From Gammaproteobacteria bacterium (GTDB lineage: Bacteria > Pseudomonadota > Gammaproteobacteria > SZUA-152): DNA of 64,000 bases. The position numbers were made by a program, and so were the translations under genes. The notes under the pieces are model-generated. The model saw only the letters and a program-made list of their open reading frames with translations. It was not told where the DNA came from and made no database searches. The stretch is taken from assembly GCA_032250735.1 (NCBI GenBank), contig JAVVEP010000004.1:1-64000 (forward strand). The letters are read 5' to 3'. Numbering within the stretch: position 1 is the stretch's first letter; every line of letters starts with the position of its first letter. Positions 53,846 to 63,125 of this stretch are shown one piece after another.

Positions 53846-54220
53846 TCAGGCGTCTTTACTCGCGGGATCGATACCCTGCTGATCGGTCTGGGTGTCGACT
53901 GCAGCAGCCGGGGCGCCGGGCTCGCGTCTCACCCGCCCCGCCCGCAGGGCGGAAAACGGCACGTAGACCGAGAAATAGTCCAGAATCAGCCAGCCCACCA
54001 GCATCACCAACAGATACCAGAGTGAATCCAGGTAGGCGAGATAACCGAACAGCACCACATCCCAGACATATAAAAAATATAGTACCGCCAGCACAACCGG
54101 CTGGGCACAGACGCGGCCATCACAGTTTGCACACCGCAATACGGCCCATTTCCCGGTGAGATATCGATCCCACCAGCTGAACGTGTTTTCACCACAATGT
54201 GGACATGCAATCGAAGCCAT
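53846..54220 (-). CDS. Zinc-ribbon membrane protein, unknown function
   Basis: A 124-residue protein. An N-terminal zinc ribbon with two CxxC pairs (CPHCGENTFSWW and CANCDGRVC) is followed by two membrane segments (VVLAVLYFLYVWDVVLFGYLA and LLVMLVGWLILDYF). A charged, disordered tail follows. A common small-protein architecture with no known role. First gene of a pair with the PfkB kinase. Confidence 0.72.
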   Translation of the reverse strand: MASIACPHCGENTFSWWDRYLTGKWAVLRCANCDGRVCAQPVVLAVLYFLYVWDVVLFGYLAYLDSLWYLLVMLVGWLILDYFSVYVPFSALRAGRVRREPGAPAAAVDTQTDQQGIDPASKDA

Positions 54221-54395
54221 ACGCCTTTATATCCTGCCGCTCATTTAAAGGCGCATAGTAACCGAGCGATGGGGTCTTGCCTATTCACGGCCTTCCAGCC
54301 TATGCCCACGGCAAGCGACTTGATACACTTTTAGCGTTCCCAGGGGAGTAGACTTGGGCCATCTCCCTGACGGACAACGACGTATCACTGCCGCA

Positions 54396-54965
54396 ATGAT
54401 CAAGACACGCACACACCATAGATATTCAGCGCTCGGACGGCTCCTGCTGCTGTGCGCTAGCTTCGGTCTGTTCGCCGCCTGTGACGGCAACACCGAGCTC
54501 ATGCAACACACCCTTGCCAACGACCCCGTCGCGGTGGAAACGGCACTGGCCGAGGGTGCCGCGGTGGATGAGCGCAACAAGTATGGCTGGACGGCGCTGA
54601 TGCATGCCGCCAGGCAGAACCAGACCGCCACCCTGGCCCTGTTGCTGGATGCCGGCGCCGACATCAACGCCCGCGATAATGACGGCTGGACGGCGCTGAT
54701 GCGCGCCGCGTCAAAGGGCCAGGATGAGTCCACCGAACTGCTTCTGGCCCGCAAGGCCGATCCTGAACTCGCCGACAACAACGGCTGGACCGCACTGATG
54801 TGGGCCGCCAACCGTGGCCACCTCAACAGCATAAAAACATTGATTGCCGCAGGGGCTGACGTCAACGCCAAGGCAAAGGATGGCCGCACCGCCATCGTCA
54901 TCGCCCGCAACGAAGGCTATAACGAGGTCCTGGATGTACTAAAGGCCGCCGGCGCGAAACAATAG
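54396..54965 (+). CDS. Ankyrin-repeat lipoprotein
   Basis: A 189-residue protein. A lipoprotein signal (LLLLCASFGLFAAC, cysteine near residue 29) precedes four or five ankyrin repeats with the standard GWTALMHAAR/LLLDAGADINARD pattern. Exported ankyrin proteins mediate binding in the periplasm; AnkB-type relatives affect catalase and heme proteins. ATG 54396 is the best start for the signal. It is followed 49 bp later by the triheme cytochrome gene, with which it may form an operon. Confidence 0.85.
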   Translation: MIKTRTHHRYSALGRLLLLCASFGLFAACDGNTELMQHTLANDPVAVETALAEGAAVDERNKYGWTALMHAARQNQTATLALLLDAGADINARDNDGWTALMRAASKGQDESTELLLARKADPELADNNGWTALMWAANRGHLNSIKTLIAAGADVNAKAKDGRTAIVIARNEGYNEVLDVLKAAGAKQ

Positions 54966-55014
54966 CGACGTCGCCATCACTGGACGCTGACGATATATGA
55001 GTAAGGGAGGACGA

Positions 55015-55707
55015 ATGCCTAAAGGCTTTAACCTGAATTCGTGGTTGAAACGCGGATTTGGATTTTACACTGCGCTGCTCGTCTCACTGGTCACGGTGCA
55101 GTGGCTGAGCGCCTGCACACCCGCGCCGGCCACCTCCACCCGCAGCGCCACGTATGTGGTGGAAGGCGGGGTGGGCGAGGGTAAGCGCTGGCGTGACAAC
55201 CGCTTTTTTGCCAATGAGGTCAAAACCGAGGCCCTCGCCACGGACGGTATCCACGACCCGGAAAATGCCGCCATCAGCGCCTTACAAGAGCCGGCAGAGG
55301 CGCTGAGCGCCTTCCCGCTGGATCGTCGCGGCGGTGTTGACTGGGTCAAGGCAATGGATCTCGGCATCATTGAACCCCGCGCCGATCTCAGGGGAGAGAG
55401 TCAGATGGCCGTGCTGGACATGGATATCATGTTCAAGGACACCGGCCAGATGCCGTGGGTCAAATTCCCCCACCTCGCGCATACAAAATGGCTGGCCTGT
55501 TCAAACTGTCATCCCGACATCTTCATTCAACAGAAGGGGGCCAATGACATCTCCATGGATGGCGTCCTGGCCGGTGAATATTGCGGCCGCTGCCACGACA
55601 AGGTGGCCTTCGCGCTCTGGACCTGTGAGCGTTGCCACAGCGTACCCCATGAAGGCACGCCGGCACGCTGGAACGAATTTATGGGCGTCCGTCCCCCGGC
55701 ACCCTGA
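55015..55707 (+). CDS. Triheme cytochrome c7-type lipoprotein
   Basis: A 230-residue exported cytochrome. An N-terminal hydrophobic segment ends in a lipobox-like LSAC. The C-terminal ~90 residues hold three heme motifs (CSNCH, CGRCH, CERCH) with histidine partners in FPHLAHTKW and VPHEG, the c7/nanowire-3-heme pattern. It should be an outer-membrane-attached or periplasmic electron carrier. ATG 55015 has an excellent Shine-Dalgarno (AAGGGAGGA); the frame also opens at 54997. It is flanked by two ankyrin lipoprotein genes. Confidence 0.87.
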   Translation: MPKGFNLNSWLKRGFGFYTALLVSLVTVQWLSACTPAPATSTRSATYVVEGGVGEGKRWRDNRFFANEVKTEALATDGIHDPENAAISALQEPAEALSAFPLDRRGGVDWVKAMDLGIIEPRADLRGESQMAVLDMDIMFKDTGQMPWVKFPHLAHTKWLACSNCHPDIFIQQKGANDISMDGVLAGEYCGRCHDKVAFALWTCERCHSVPHEGTPARWNEFMGVRPPAP

Positions 55708-55778
55708 TGCCAGGTCTCGGTTTCGCCATTGGGAACATGGGCCAGGACATGCTGGGCCCTCTATCTGAAGGGCGCTAG

Positions 55779-55874
55779 GAGGCTGTCGGGTTTAGGTGGA
55801 TTGAAGCGAGGGAGTGGGAAATTTGGGCCGCTCTCCCACTTCCGCAGCCAATTCATCCTGAATCCGACAGCCTC
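55779..55874. repeat. 96-bp imperfect palindrome between convergent genes
   Basis: The arms 55779-55818 and 55835-55874 can pair over about 40 nt. The outer 11 bp (GAGGCTGTCGG) is perfect, the rest has scattered changes, and a short loop is left. The right arm abuts the ankyrin gene stop at 55875. It could be a transcription terminator or a small nonautonomous mobile element. Confidence 0.75.
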
Positions 55875-56633
55875 TTAGCGGGACGCCGCCAGCAAGGCCG
55901 TTACCTTGGCGCTGCCTTTGTCCCGCGCAACCATCAGGGCCGTATTGCCATCGTCATCTTGCGCCTGAGGATCGGCGCCCTGCGCCAACAGGATTCTGGC
56001 GACCTCCGCACGATCGAATGCGGCAGCGGCCATCAGCGGCGTGCGCCGCTTAAGCCCCCGACCATTGGCATCAATACCCGCCGCCACCATCAGCCGAACA
56101 ATCTCCACATGGCCCAGACCTGAGGCCAGCATCAACAGTTCTTCACCATCACGCTTGTCCAGCGGCGGGGTTTCGTTTCGGCTCAGGGCGTCTAACAGCA
56201 ATTGCACTGTTTCGGTGTGGCCGAAATAAACGGCATTCACCAGCGCCGCGCCGCCGCTGTCGTCACGCACATGGATATTCGCACCGTGCTCCAGCAACAG
56301 TTTCACTACCGCGTGATGACCCGCCGTGGCGGCCACGATCAGCGCCGTGGTGCCGTAATTGTCGGCCACATTGACATCCGCGCCCTGCTCGACCAACCAT
56401 TGCGCTACATCCAGATGGCCTTCAGAGGCAGCAAACATCAGCGCACGTTTGCCCTTGTTGCTACGTTCACCAACATCGGCGCCTCGCTGTACAACATCCT
56501 GCACCGCCTTCAGATTACCGTCTTTCGCGGCATTCATCAGCTCCGTGGGGTATTCGCGCGAACAGGCACCAAGCAATACGACGCCGCATGCCAGGACGCA
56601 CATTGCTGCGCGCTTTAGCCACCGCTTATTCAT
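55875..56633 (-). CDS. Second ankyrin-repeat lipoprotein
   Basis: A 252-residue protein. A lipoprotein signal (VLACGVVLLGAC, Cys near residue 24) precedes about six ankyrin repeats (KRALMFAASEGHLDVAQWLVEQGADVN; GTTALIVAATAGH; RTPLMAAAAFDRAEVARILLAQGADPQ). It has the same architecture as the ankyrin protein at 54396 but is longer and on the opposite strand, converging on the triheme cytochrome. Its 3' end borders a long hairpin. Confidence 0.87.
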   Translation of the reverse strand: MNKRWLKRAAMCVLACGVVLLGACSREYPTELMNAAKDGNLKAVQDVVQRGADVGERSNKGKRALMFAASEGHLDVAQWLVEQGADVNVADNYGTTALIVAATAGHHAVVKLLLEHGANIHVRDDSGGAALVNAVYFGHTETVQLLLDALSRNETPPLDKRDGEELLMLASGLGHVEIVRLMVAAGIDANGRGLKRRTPLMAAAAFDRAEVARILLAQGADPQAQDDDGNTALMVARDKGSAKVTALLAASR

Positions 56634-56690
56634 GGTCTGCCTTTACAAACATTGGGGGAAAAACAGGGAATAAAATCAATCCAGCACGGG

Positions 56691-57947
56691 TTAGCGTTTC
56701 ATTGAGTCGTAGAATTCGGCGTTGACCTTGGTGTCCTTTAGTCGGTCTAACAGGAATTCGATCGCCGCTATTTCATCCATGGGATGCAACAGCTTGCGCA
56801 AAATCCAGATCTTTTGCAGTTCTTCCGGATTGGTGAGGCGCTCCTCACGACGAGTCCCGGAGCGATTGATATCAATCGCGGGATAGATGCGTTTTTCGGC
56901 GATACGGCGGTCCAGATGCGCCTCCATGTTGCCGGTACCCTTGAATTCCTCATAGATGACATCGTCCATGCGCGACCCCGTATCCACCAGAGCGGTCGCC
57001 AGAATAGTCAGGCTACCGCCTTCTTCGATGTTTCGCGCGGCACCGAAGAAACGTTTCGGGCGATGCAGGGCATTGGCATCCACACCCCCCGTCAGCACCT
57101 TGCCTGAAGAGGGAATCACGGTGTTGTAGGCGCGCGCCAGGCGAGTGATCGAATCCAGCAGAATCACCACATCCTTCTTGTGTTCCACCAGACGCTTGGC
57201 CTTTTCGATCACCATTTCCGCAACCTGTACATGGCGGCTCGCCGGCTCATCAAAGGTACTGGACACCACTTCACCGCGCACCGAACGCGCCATCTCCGTC
57301 ACTTCTTCCGGGCGTTCGTCGATCAGCAACACAATCAGGATACATTCAGGGTGATTGGCGGCAATGCTCTGGGCGATGTATTGCAGCATCATGGTTTTGC
57401 CCGATTTGGGCGGGGAGACGATCAGCCCACGCTGGCCTTTACCCACCGGAGAAACCATATCGATAACCCGTGCCGTCAGATCTTCCGTACTGCCATTGCC
57501 CAGCTCCAGGGTCAGGCGCTCGTTGGCAAACAGCGGCGTCAGATTTTCAAACGGCACCTTGTTTTTCGCATTCTCGGGGCGGTCAAAATTGATCTCGCTG
57601 ACCTTGAGCAAGGCAAAATAACGCTCGCCTTCCTTGGGGGGACGAATCTTGCCGGAGATCGTATCGCCGGTGCGCAGGCTAAAACGTCGAATCTGGCTCG
57701 GCGACACATAGATGTCATCCGGCCCGGCAAGATAGGAACTGTCCGACGATCTCAGGAAACCAAAACCATCCTGCAGGATCTCCAGCACGCCATCGCCGTA
57801 TATGTCTTCACCGCCTTTCGCATGCGCCTTGAGCAGGGCGAAGATGATGTCCTGTTTACGCGCCCGGGCCATGCCCTCTACGCCAGTGGTGTGGGCGAGC
57901 TCGGTCAGCTCGGATGCGGATTTTTGTTTCAGTTCTGTTAGGTTCAT
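56691..57947 (-). CDS. rho: Transcription termination factor Rho
   Basis: A 418-residue hexameric RNA helicase. The N-terminal RNA-binding domain (residues 1-130) includes [22 protein letters not shown]. Walker A is [10 protein letters not shown], Walker B is [16 protein letters not shown], and the Q/R loops lie near [17 protein letters not shown]. Essentially identical in layout to gammaproteobacterial Rho. It follows trxA, the classic order. A C-rich leader consistent with Rho autoregulation precedes it. Confidence 0.98.
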   Translation of the reverse strand: MNLTELKQKSASELTELAHTTGVEGMARARKQDIIFALLKAHAKGGEDIYGDGVLEILQDGFGFLRSSDSSYLAGPDDIYVSPSQIRRFSLRTGDTISGKIRPPKEGERYFALLKVSEINFDRPENAKNKVPFENLTPLFANERLTLELGNGSTEDLTARVIDMVSPVGKGQRGLIVSPPKSGKTMMLQYIAQSIAANHPECILIVLLIDERPEEVTEMARSVRGEVVSSTFDEPASRHVQVAEMVIEKAKRLVEHKKDVVILLDSITRLARAYNTVIPSSGKVLTGGVDANALHRPKRFFGAARNIEEGGSLTILATALVDTGSRMDDVIYEEFKGTGNMEAHLDRRIAEKRIYPAIDINRSGTRREERLTNPEELQKIWILRKLLHPMDEIAAIEFLLDRLKDTKVNAEFYDSMKR

Positions 57948-58445
57948 AGGCTCTGCGATCAGTTGAAATTATGGGGGGTTATCGGGAAAAAGTTGGGGGG
58001 TTGTTCAGGCCGGCCAGGAACCGACCTGTCATGTTCGGGTATGATTATTCTGTAAAAAACTGGGTAGTCTAAAAGGGTGCTCTTAGGGTGCTATTAGGGT
58101 AAGAATAGGGCGCAAATTTAGGGCAATGGATGCAGCTGGCGAGAGCGATCTAAGGCCACAGATATTCGATTGTTTTGAATCGCTGCCTGAATCTTTTGTG
58201 AAATTTGTCTTGAAATAAACCGTTTAAATGGGCTTAAAGCAGACGACTGAATATAGAAGACAGCCGGACAGCGGCTCAAATGCAATTCTTATTGGCGGTA
58301 AAGCTAGCACGAAGTATCGGCGCCGTCCAGCCCATCGCCAAAAATGCGGGGGCTATGGAGATCGGCACCAACCATCACTTCACGAACCAGCTACCCCAGT
58401 TCTCCCGTTATTGATCTGTCACACGCGACAGCATCAACAACTGGC
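57948..58445. promoter_or_regulatory. rho leader with rut-like C-rich region
   Basis: About 500 bp between trxA and rho (minus strand). Around 58074-58125 the plus strand carries AGGGT-type units at 11-bp steps (AGGGTGCTCTT, AGGGTGCTATT, AGGGTAAGAAT, then two AGGGC). The rho transcript is therefore C-rich and G-poor with CCC every ~11 nt, as expected of a rut site for Rho binding. The short frame at 58228-58479 overlaps trxA and looks noncoding. Confidence 0.55.
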
Positions 58446-58772
58446 TTATATATTACTATCAATGAAAGCCGTTAGCTGAGACTTGGATACGGCACCCACC
58501 TTGGTCGCCTCAACATTTCCACCCTTGAACAACATCAACGTCGGAATACCGCGAATGCCAAATTTGGGTGGCGTACCGGGATTTTCATCGATATTGAGCT
58601 TGGCGACCTTTATCTTGCCCTTATATTCTTCGGCAATCTCATCAAGGATGGGCGCGATCATTTTGCACGGGCCACACCAGTCAGCCCAATAATCGACCAA
58701 CACCGGGCCTTCTGCTTTCACGACTTCATCTTCAAAAGAATCGTCTGTGAGGTAAACGATGTCTCCACTCAC
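58446..58772 (-). CDS. trxA: Thioredoxin 1
   Basis: A 108-residue thioredoxin with the active site WCGPC in [16 protein letters not shown], the cis-proline RGIPTL and the C-terminal helix. Cytoplasmic dithiol reductant for ribonucleotide reductase and other targets. It starts with GTG after GGAGGT. It lies directly upstream of rho and divergent from rhlB, as in E. coli. Confidence 0.97.
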   Translation of the reverse strand: MSGDIVYLTDDSFEDEVVKAEGPVLVDYWADWCGPCKMIAPILDEIAEEYKGKIKVAKLNIDENPGTPPKFGIRGIPTLMLFKGGNVEATKVGAVSKSQLTAFIDSNI

Positions 58773-58944
58773 TGATAGACCTCCATGGGGTAATAAATCG
58801 GGGGAAATTTAGCATCTGCGTTACAGACCTGCCGGGACACGCTTTGCTCGTCCGAACATCTGGGACGGCATGTTGCTCATTTCAGCCTAATCGACCATAG
58901 AATTCAAGCACAATATCGTCACATTCCTGTTATTCTTTTGCATC

Positions 58945-60258
58945 ATGACCAATACTCACACATCCGATGTTGCCTTTTCTGACCTGAAGCTCGCCGAACC
59001 CCTGTTACAGGGCATTGCCTCCGCCGGCTTTTCCCACTGCACCCCCATACAAGCACAAACCCTGCCGCTGGCACTAGAGGGCAAGGATATCCTCGGTCAG
59101 GCACAGACCGGCACCGGCAAGACCGCCGCATTTCTGCTCGCCATCCTGCATCGTTTACAGACCCTGCCCGCTGATCCGCAGCGCAAAAAAAATCAACCGC
59201 GCGCCATCATCATCGCCCCCACCCGCGAGCTCGCAGTGCAAATCCACAAGGACGCCCTGCCGCTGGCCGAGGGTTGCGGGCTGCAGATACAGGCCGTCTA
59301 TGGTGGTACGGGTTATGAGCAGCAACGCAGCAGTATCGAAGAGGGTGTCGATATCCTGATTGGCACACCCGGCCGTCTTATCGACTATTTCAAGCAGGGT
59401 GTCTATGACCTCAAGGCCATCCAGGCCATGGTGCTGGACGAGGCAGACCGCATGTTCGACCTCGGCTTCATCAAGGACATCCGTTATATGCTACGCCGTA
59501 TGCCGCCACCCACCGAGCGGCTCAATATGTGCTTCTCCGCCACCCTGCCATTGCGCGTCACCGAGCTGGCCTACGAGCATATGAATAACCCGATTACGGT
59601 GCGGGTCGAAACCGACAAGGTCACGGCCGACCGGGTCGAGGAGGTCGTCTACGGTCCGTCCAATGACGAAAAGATCCCCCTGCTCATCGGCCTGCTGCGA
59701 CACATGGATCCCACCCGCACCATCATCTTCGTCAACACCAAGCGCGCGGCGGAAAAGGTCTGGGGTTTTCTGGAAAGTAACGGTTTCAAGGCCGCCCTGC
59801 TCTCCGGTGATGTGCCGCAGAACAAACGCCTGCGCCTGCTCGATGAGTTTCAGAAGGGCGAACTGGCGATCATGGTGGCCACCGACGTGGCCGCCCGCGG
59901 ACTGCACATTCCGGCCGTCAGCCACGTCATCAACTACGACCTGCCGCAGGACAGCGAAGATTACGTGCACCGTATCGGCCGCACCGCACGGGCCGGCGCC
60001 AGCGGTGACGCCATCAGTTTTGCCTGCGAGGATTATGCCTTTTCACTGTCCGACATCCAGGACTACCTTGGGTACGAGATCCCCCGCGGCAAGATCACCA
60101 CCGAGCTGCTGGCCACCGAGCTGAAGCCGCCGGTGCGTGTCGAGCGCAAGCCCGGCCATCACGGCGCATCCGGCCAACGGGGCGGACATCGCGGGGGCTC
60201 AGGCAACAAGTCCCCGGGACATCGAGGCTCGGGCAACAAGCCGCGCCGCCCCGGCTGA
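58945..60258 (+). CDS. rhlB: ATP-dependent RNA helicase RhlB
   Basis: A 437-residue DEAD-box helicase. Motifs in order: Q motif (GFSHCTPIQAQ), I (AQTGTGKTAA), Ia (PTRELAVQ), II (VLDEADRMF), III (SATLP), V and VI (ATDVAARG, HRIGRTARAG). A basic Gly-rich tail follows (HHGASGQRGGHRGG). In E. coli RhlB works in the RNA degradosome with RNase E. The position opposite trxA-rho supports the assignment to RhlB over other DEAD proteins. Confidence 0.93.
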   Translation: MTNTHTSDVAFSDLKLAEPLLQGIASAGFSHCTPIQAQTLPLALEGKDILGQAQTGTGKTAAFLLAILHRLQTLPADPQRKKNQPRAIIIAPTRELAVQIHKDALPLAEGCGLQIQAVYGGTGYEQQRSSIEEGVDILIGTPGRLIDYFKQGVYDLKAIQAMVLDEADRMFDLGFIKDIRYMLRRMPPPTERLNMCFSATLPLRVTELAYEHMNNPITVRVETDKVTADRVEEVVYGPSNDEKIPLLIGLLRHMDPTRTIIFVNTKRAAEKVWGFLESNGFKAALLSGDVPQNKRLRLLDEFQKGELAIMVATDVAARGLHIPAVSHVINYDLPQDSEDYVHRIGRTARAGASGDAISFACEDYAFSLSDIQDYLGYEIPRGKITTELLATELKPPVRVERKPGHHGASGQRGGHRGGSGNKSPGHRGSGNKPRRPG

Positions 60259-60270
60259 AAGCCGAGACTC

Positions 60271-61365
60271 TCAACTCAACAACACCACCTGATTACGCCC
60301 CTGGTGCTTGGCGGCGTATACCCCCTGGTCGGCACGGTCCACCAGATCGTTGGCCAGCACGGCCAGCGAGGCCTCCTGGCCCCTGTCCAGCAGGGTGGCG
60401 ACACCGATCGAGATGGTCGCCGCCAGCGATTTTCCGTCCACGGTTGTAAAGGCGTGCCCCGCAATCACGGCACGAATGCGTTCGGCAATCTCCATCGCCG
60501 CCTCGCCGCTGGCATTGACCAGCAGGGCGGCAAATTCCTCACCGCCGTACCGGCCCAGCACATCGCTGCCACGCAGCTGTTCGCGTATCAGTCCCGCCAC
60601 CACGCGCAGCACCTGATCCCCGGTCTGATGGCCGTGCTCGTCATTGACCCGTTTGAAGTGATCCACATCCATGAACAGACAGGTCAGCGGCTCCTGTGCG
60701 CGTCGCGCCCGTCCGACCTCTTCCAGTAATCGTTGATCGAAGAAACGGCGGTTGTTGACCCCGGTCAGGGAGTCGCTCAGTCCGACGCGCTTGAGGCGCT
60801 CATGATTGGTGGCGTTTTCCAGGCAGATCGCCACCACAGTCGCCAGGCGTTGCAGGAAATCCGTCGCCGCACCCTCGACATAACGCGTCTCCTGCTCACT
60901 GCCGAGGTTGAGGCTGCCAATCAGATTGCCGTAACGCACCAGGGGCAACAGGGCGACGCTGCGCACCGTCGTCGTTCCCCCGGCAAACAGAAAGCCGTGC
61001 TCGCGCGACACAAATCTGCCCAGTCGGGGTTCTGCCGAAATGCCAAACAGGGTGTCCAGCGCGTCCAGATCGTGCTGGAAGAGCAGCTGCTCCACCTCGC
61101 CCAGGCGCACGCCGTCGTCTTCAAAGATACGCTGGATCTCATATTCGGGGTCGTGCAGCACCAGGCTCACCACATCCAGCCCGAAGGCGGTGCGATAATT
61201 AAACAGCACCCGCTGCACCAGCTCGGTCAGCGAGGGCGTGCTGATCAGGCGTAATTCCTGTTCGTGGAAGCGGCGCTGTTTTTGCTCGTTTTCGCGGGCC
61301 TGGCTGAGAAAGGCCCGTAGTCTGCGGCGGAGGATTTGATTTTCGTGATACAGATCGTCAGTCAT
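60271..61365 (-). CDS. DUF484-sensor diguanylate cyclase
   Basis: A 364-residue protein. An N-terminal coiled coil (residues 5-40) and a GAF-like DUF484 domain (40-190) precede a GGDEF domain with the intact active site RYGGEEF (near residue 280) and an upstream inhibitory RxxD site (RGSD). It should make cyclic di-GMP from two GTP, with product inhibition. No EAL domain. It lies between rhlB (convergent) and the HDOD protein. Confidence 0.9.
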   Translation of the reverse strand: MTDDLYHENQILRRRLRAFLSQARENEQKQRRFHEQELRLISTPSLTELVQRVLFNYRTAFGLDVVSLVLHDPEYEIQRIFEDDGVRLGEVEQLLFQHDLDALDTLFGISAEPRLGRFVSREHGFLFAGGTTTVRSVALLPLVRYGNLIGSLNLGSEQETRYVEGAATDFLQRLATVVAICLENATNHERLKRVGLSDSLTGVNNRRFFDQRLLEEVGRARRAQEPLTCLFMDVDHFKRVNDEHGHQTGDQVLRVVAGLIREQLRGSDVLGRYGGEEFAALLVNASGEAAMEIAERIRAVIAGHAFTTVDGKSLAATISIGVATLLDRGQEASLAVLANDLVDRADQGVYAAKHQGRNQVVLLS

Positions 61366-61428
61366 GACAAGCTGGCATTAACCTCTGGTTGGCCGCGCGA
61401 TGGTCGGCGGCAGGCGCGGCGGTATAGA

Positions 61429-62865
61429 TCAGGCGACCAGCTGGCGCGCCATGCTGTCGAGTTCCTCGCGACCCTCCACCACGCGCTCCATTACCCTGGC
61501 CACCTGTCCCGCATCGATCCCTACCGCGGCCAGCAGGTCGTCCGGCAGTTCATCGCTTGCGGCATCCCCCATGTCCAGCCCCTTCAGCAGCCGGTCGGCC
61601 AGCGCCACCAGCTGCACATACTGGGCATGCGGTCCGACATAGTCCGGGTTGTGATGTTCCCGCTGTACCACCAGGATCTCCTGCGGCATGTTCCAGGCCT
61701 CCATCAACCAGACGGCCATCTCCATGTGGGTGGTGCCGATCAGGCGCTGCTCCAGCTCGAACACCGGCGCCTGGGGCTCATCGATGACCGCCTTTTGCAG
61801 CCGCGCAAACTCTTCAGGAAACAGGTGGCCCAGCAGCAGAAAACCAAAATTGTGCAACAGCCCGGCGAGGTAGGCCGTGCCCGGACGCAGGCGCTGCGCG
61901 CGCGGCATCACATTGCACAGCGCCTGAGTCAGCGCGGCGCTGTAGGTCGCGTTGCGCCAAAAGGCATTCAGGCCTAGCGGGCCCTCCGGGGCGATCTTGA
62001 ACGGCCGTGCCGCCGCCACGCCCAGGGAGATATTCATCACCATGTCATATCCCAGCACCCGGGAGATGGCCTGGCGTACCGAGGCCACCTGACCCTGATA
62101 GGCGTAAAACGGCGACTGCGCATAACGGACGATCTGCGCTGTCAGGCTCGGATCCTTTTCCACCAGCTTGGCCAGGTCCTCGGCATGGGCGTAGGGGTTG
62201 GAATTGAGCTGAATGATCTTTTGCGCCAGGGAGGGCATCGCCGGCAGTTCGGTAATTCGTTCGACACGTTGACGCATGGTGGCAATCGGCATTTTCGCTA
62301 CCTCCGGTTGAATTGCGGACACCCGCTCAGGCTGCGAGCGGGGCGCCGGTGTCGCGGCCAGGGTGTCCGCTGGCGACGGCGCTACCCGCTGCTCCGAGAT
62401 CTGGGAAAAGGTGTTGCCGTACCAGGCATTGCTGTGCAGCAGCTGAAAGTCCTCGCCGCTGATCCGTACCAGCTCACCGGTGTTGCCCGAGGCAATATAG
62501 ACATAGTCCTGGTTCAGCAGGGAATCATCGATGATCGTCTCAAAACTGTAGGCCTCGCCCAGTGCCGGCAGGATGCCCGGCGAGCAGTCGGCAAACACAC
62601 CGCGATAATCGGCCTCATCGGCGGGGCGCAGCTTGCGGTGCAGCTGTTGGTTCAGGGCGTCCAGCTTCAGGCGGTGGGTCACCGGCAACACGGCCATCAC
62701 CAGGCCGCTGATATCCTTCAGGATCATCGCCCGGGCGACGGCGGAGGGCGATACCTTACCAATGTCCCCCTTCCATCGTCCCTGCTCGTCAACCGGGCAG
62801 TTGATGATGGAATAGCGCACGTCCTGCGCATCGAGATAACGGCGTACGGTGATGGAGGTCGACAT
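61429..62865 (-). CDS. YbaK/ProX-like domain fused to an HDOD domain
   Basis: A 478-residue two-domain protein. Residues 1-155 resemble aminoacyl-tRNA deacylase (YbaK/ProRS-editing) domains (VARAMILKD, VLPVTHRLKLDALNQQL, GNTGELVRISGEDF). After a linker, residues 195-475 form an HDOD domain (LPAMPSLAQKIIQLNSNPYAH, LGYDMVMNISLG, AYLAGLLHNFGFLLLG). HDOD proteins are signal-transduction relatives of HD phosphodiesterases that usually lack catalysis. Adjacent to a GGDEF cyclase on the same strand, suggesting a shared signalling role. Confidence 0.87.
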   Translation of the reverse strand: MSTSITVRRYLDAQDVRYSIINCPVDEQGRWKGDIGKVSPSAVARAMILKDISGLVMAVLPVTHRLKLDALNQQLHRKLRPADEADYRGVFADCSPGILPALGEAYSFETIIDDSLLNQDYVYIASGNTGELVRISGEDFQLLHSNAWYGNTFSQISEQRVAPSPADTLAATPAPRSQPERVSAIQPEVAKMPIATMRQRVERITELPAMPSLAQKIIQLNSNPYAHAEDLAKLVEKDPSLTAQIVRYAQSPFYAYQGQVASVRQAISRVLGYDMVMNISLGVAAARPFKIAPEGPLGLNAFWRNATYSAALTQALCNVMPRAQRLRPGTAYLAGLLHNFGFLLLGHLFPEEFARLQKAVIDEPQAPVFELEQRLIGTTHMEMAVWLMEAWNMPQEILVVQREHHNPDYVGPHAQYVQLVALADRLLKGLDMGDAASDELPDDLLAAVGIDAGQVARVMERVVEGREELDSMARQLVA

Positions 62866-63125
62866 ATCTATCCTCTTGAAACAGTGGCCAAAATTACCGG
62901 CATTACGCCATTAGCGACAGATGTTCAAAAAAGTATAACCATGAATACCAGAAAAACCTCTAGCCGCCTGTCAGCCGACCACCGGCACATTTCATTAAGC
63001 CACTGATTAGATTGGGATAATCGTCACTATCCTAGCCCCTGACAGGTGATTGGCACAACCGAAAAATCCGAAAATGGGACGCGCTTCGCAAAATCCGCGG
63101 CCAGCTTCAGCGGCCGGGCCGGCCT

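Noticed and set aside
58228-58479. 83-residue frame between rho and trxA
   Set aside because: It overlaps the trxA 3' end on the other strand, has no Shine-Dalgarno, has atypical composition and lies in the rho leader.
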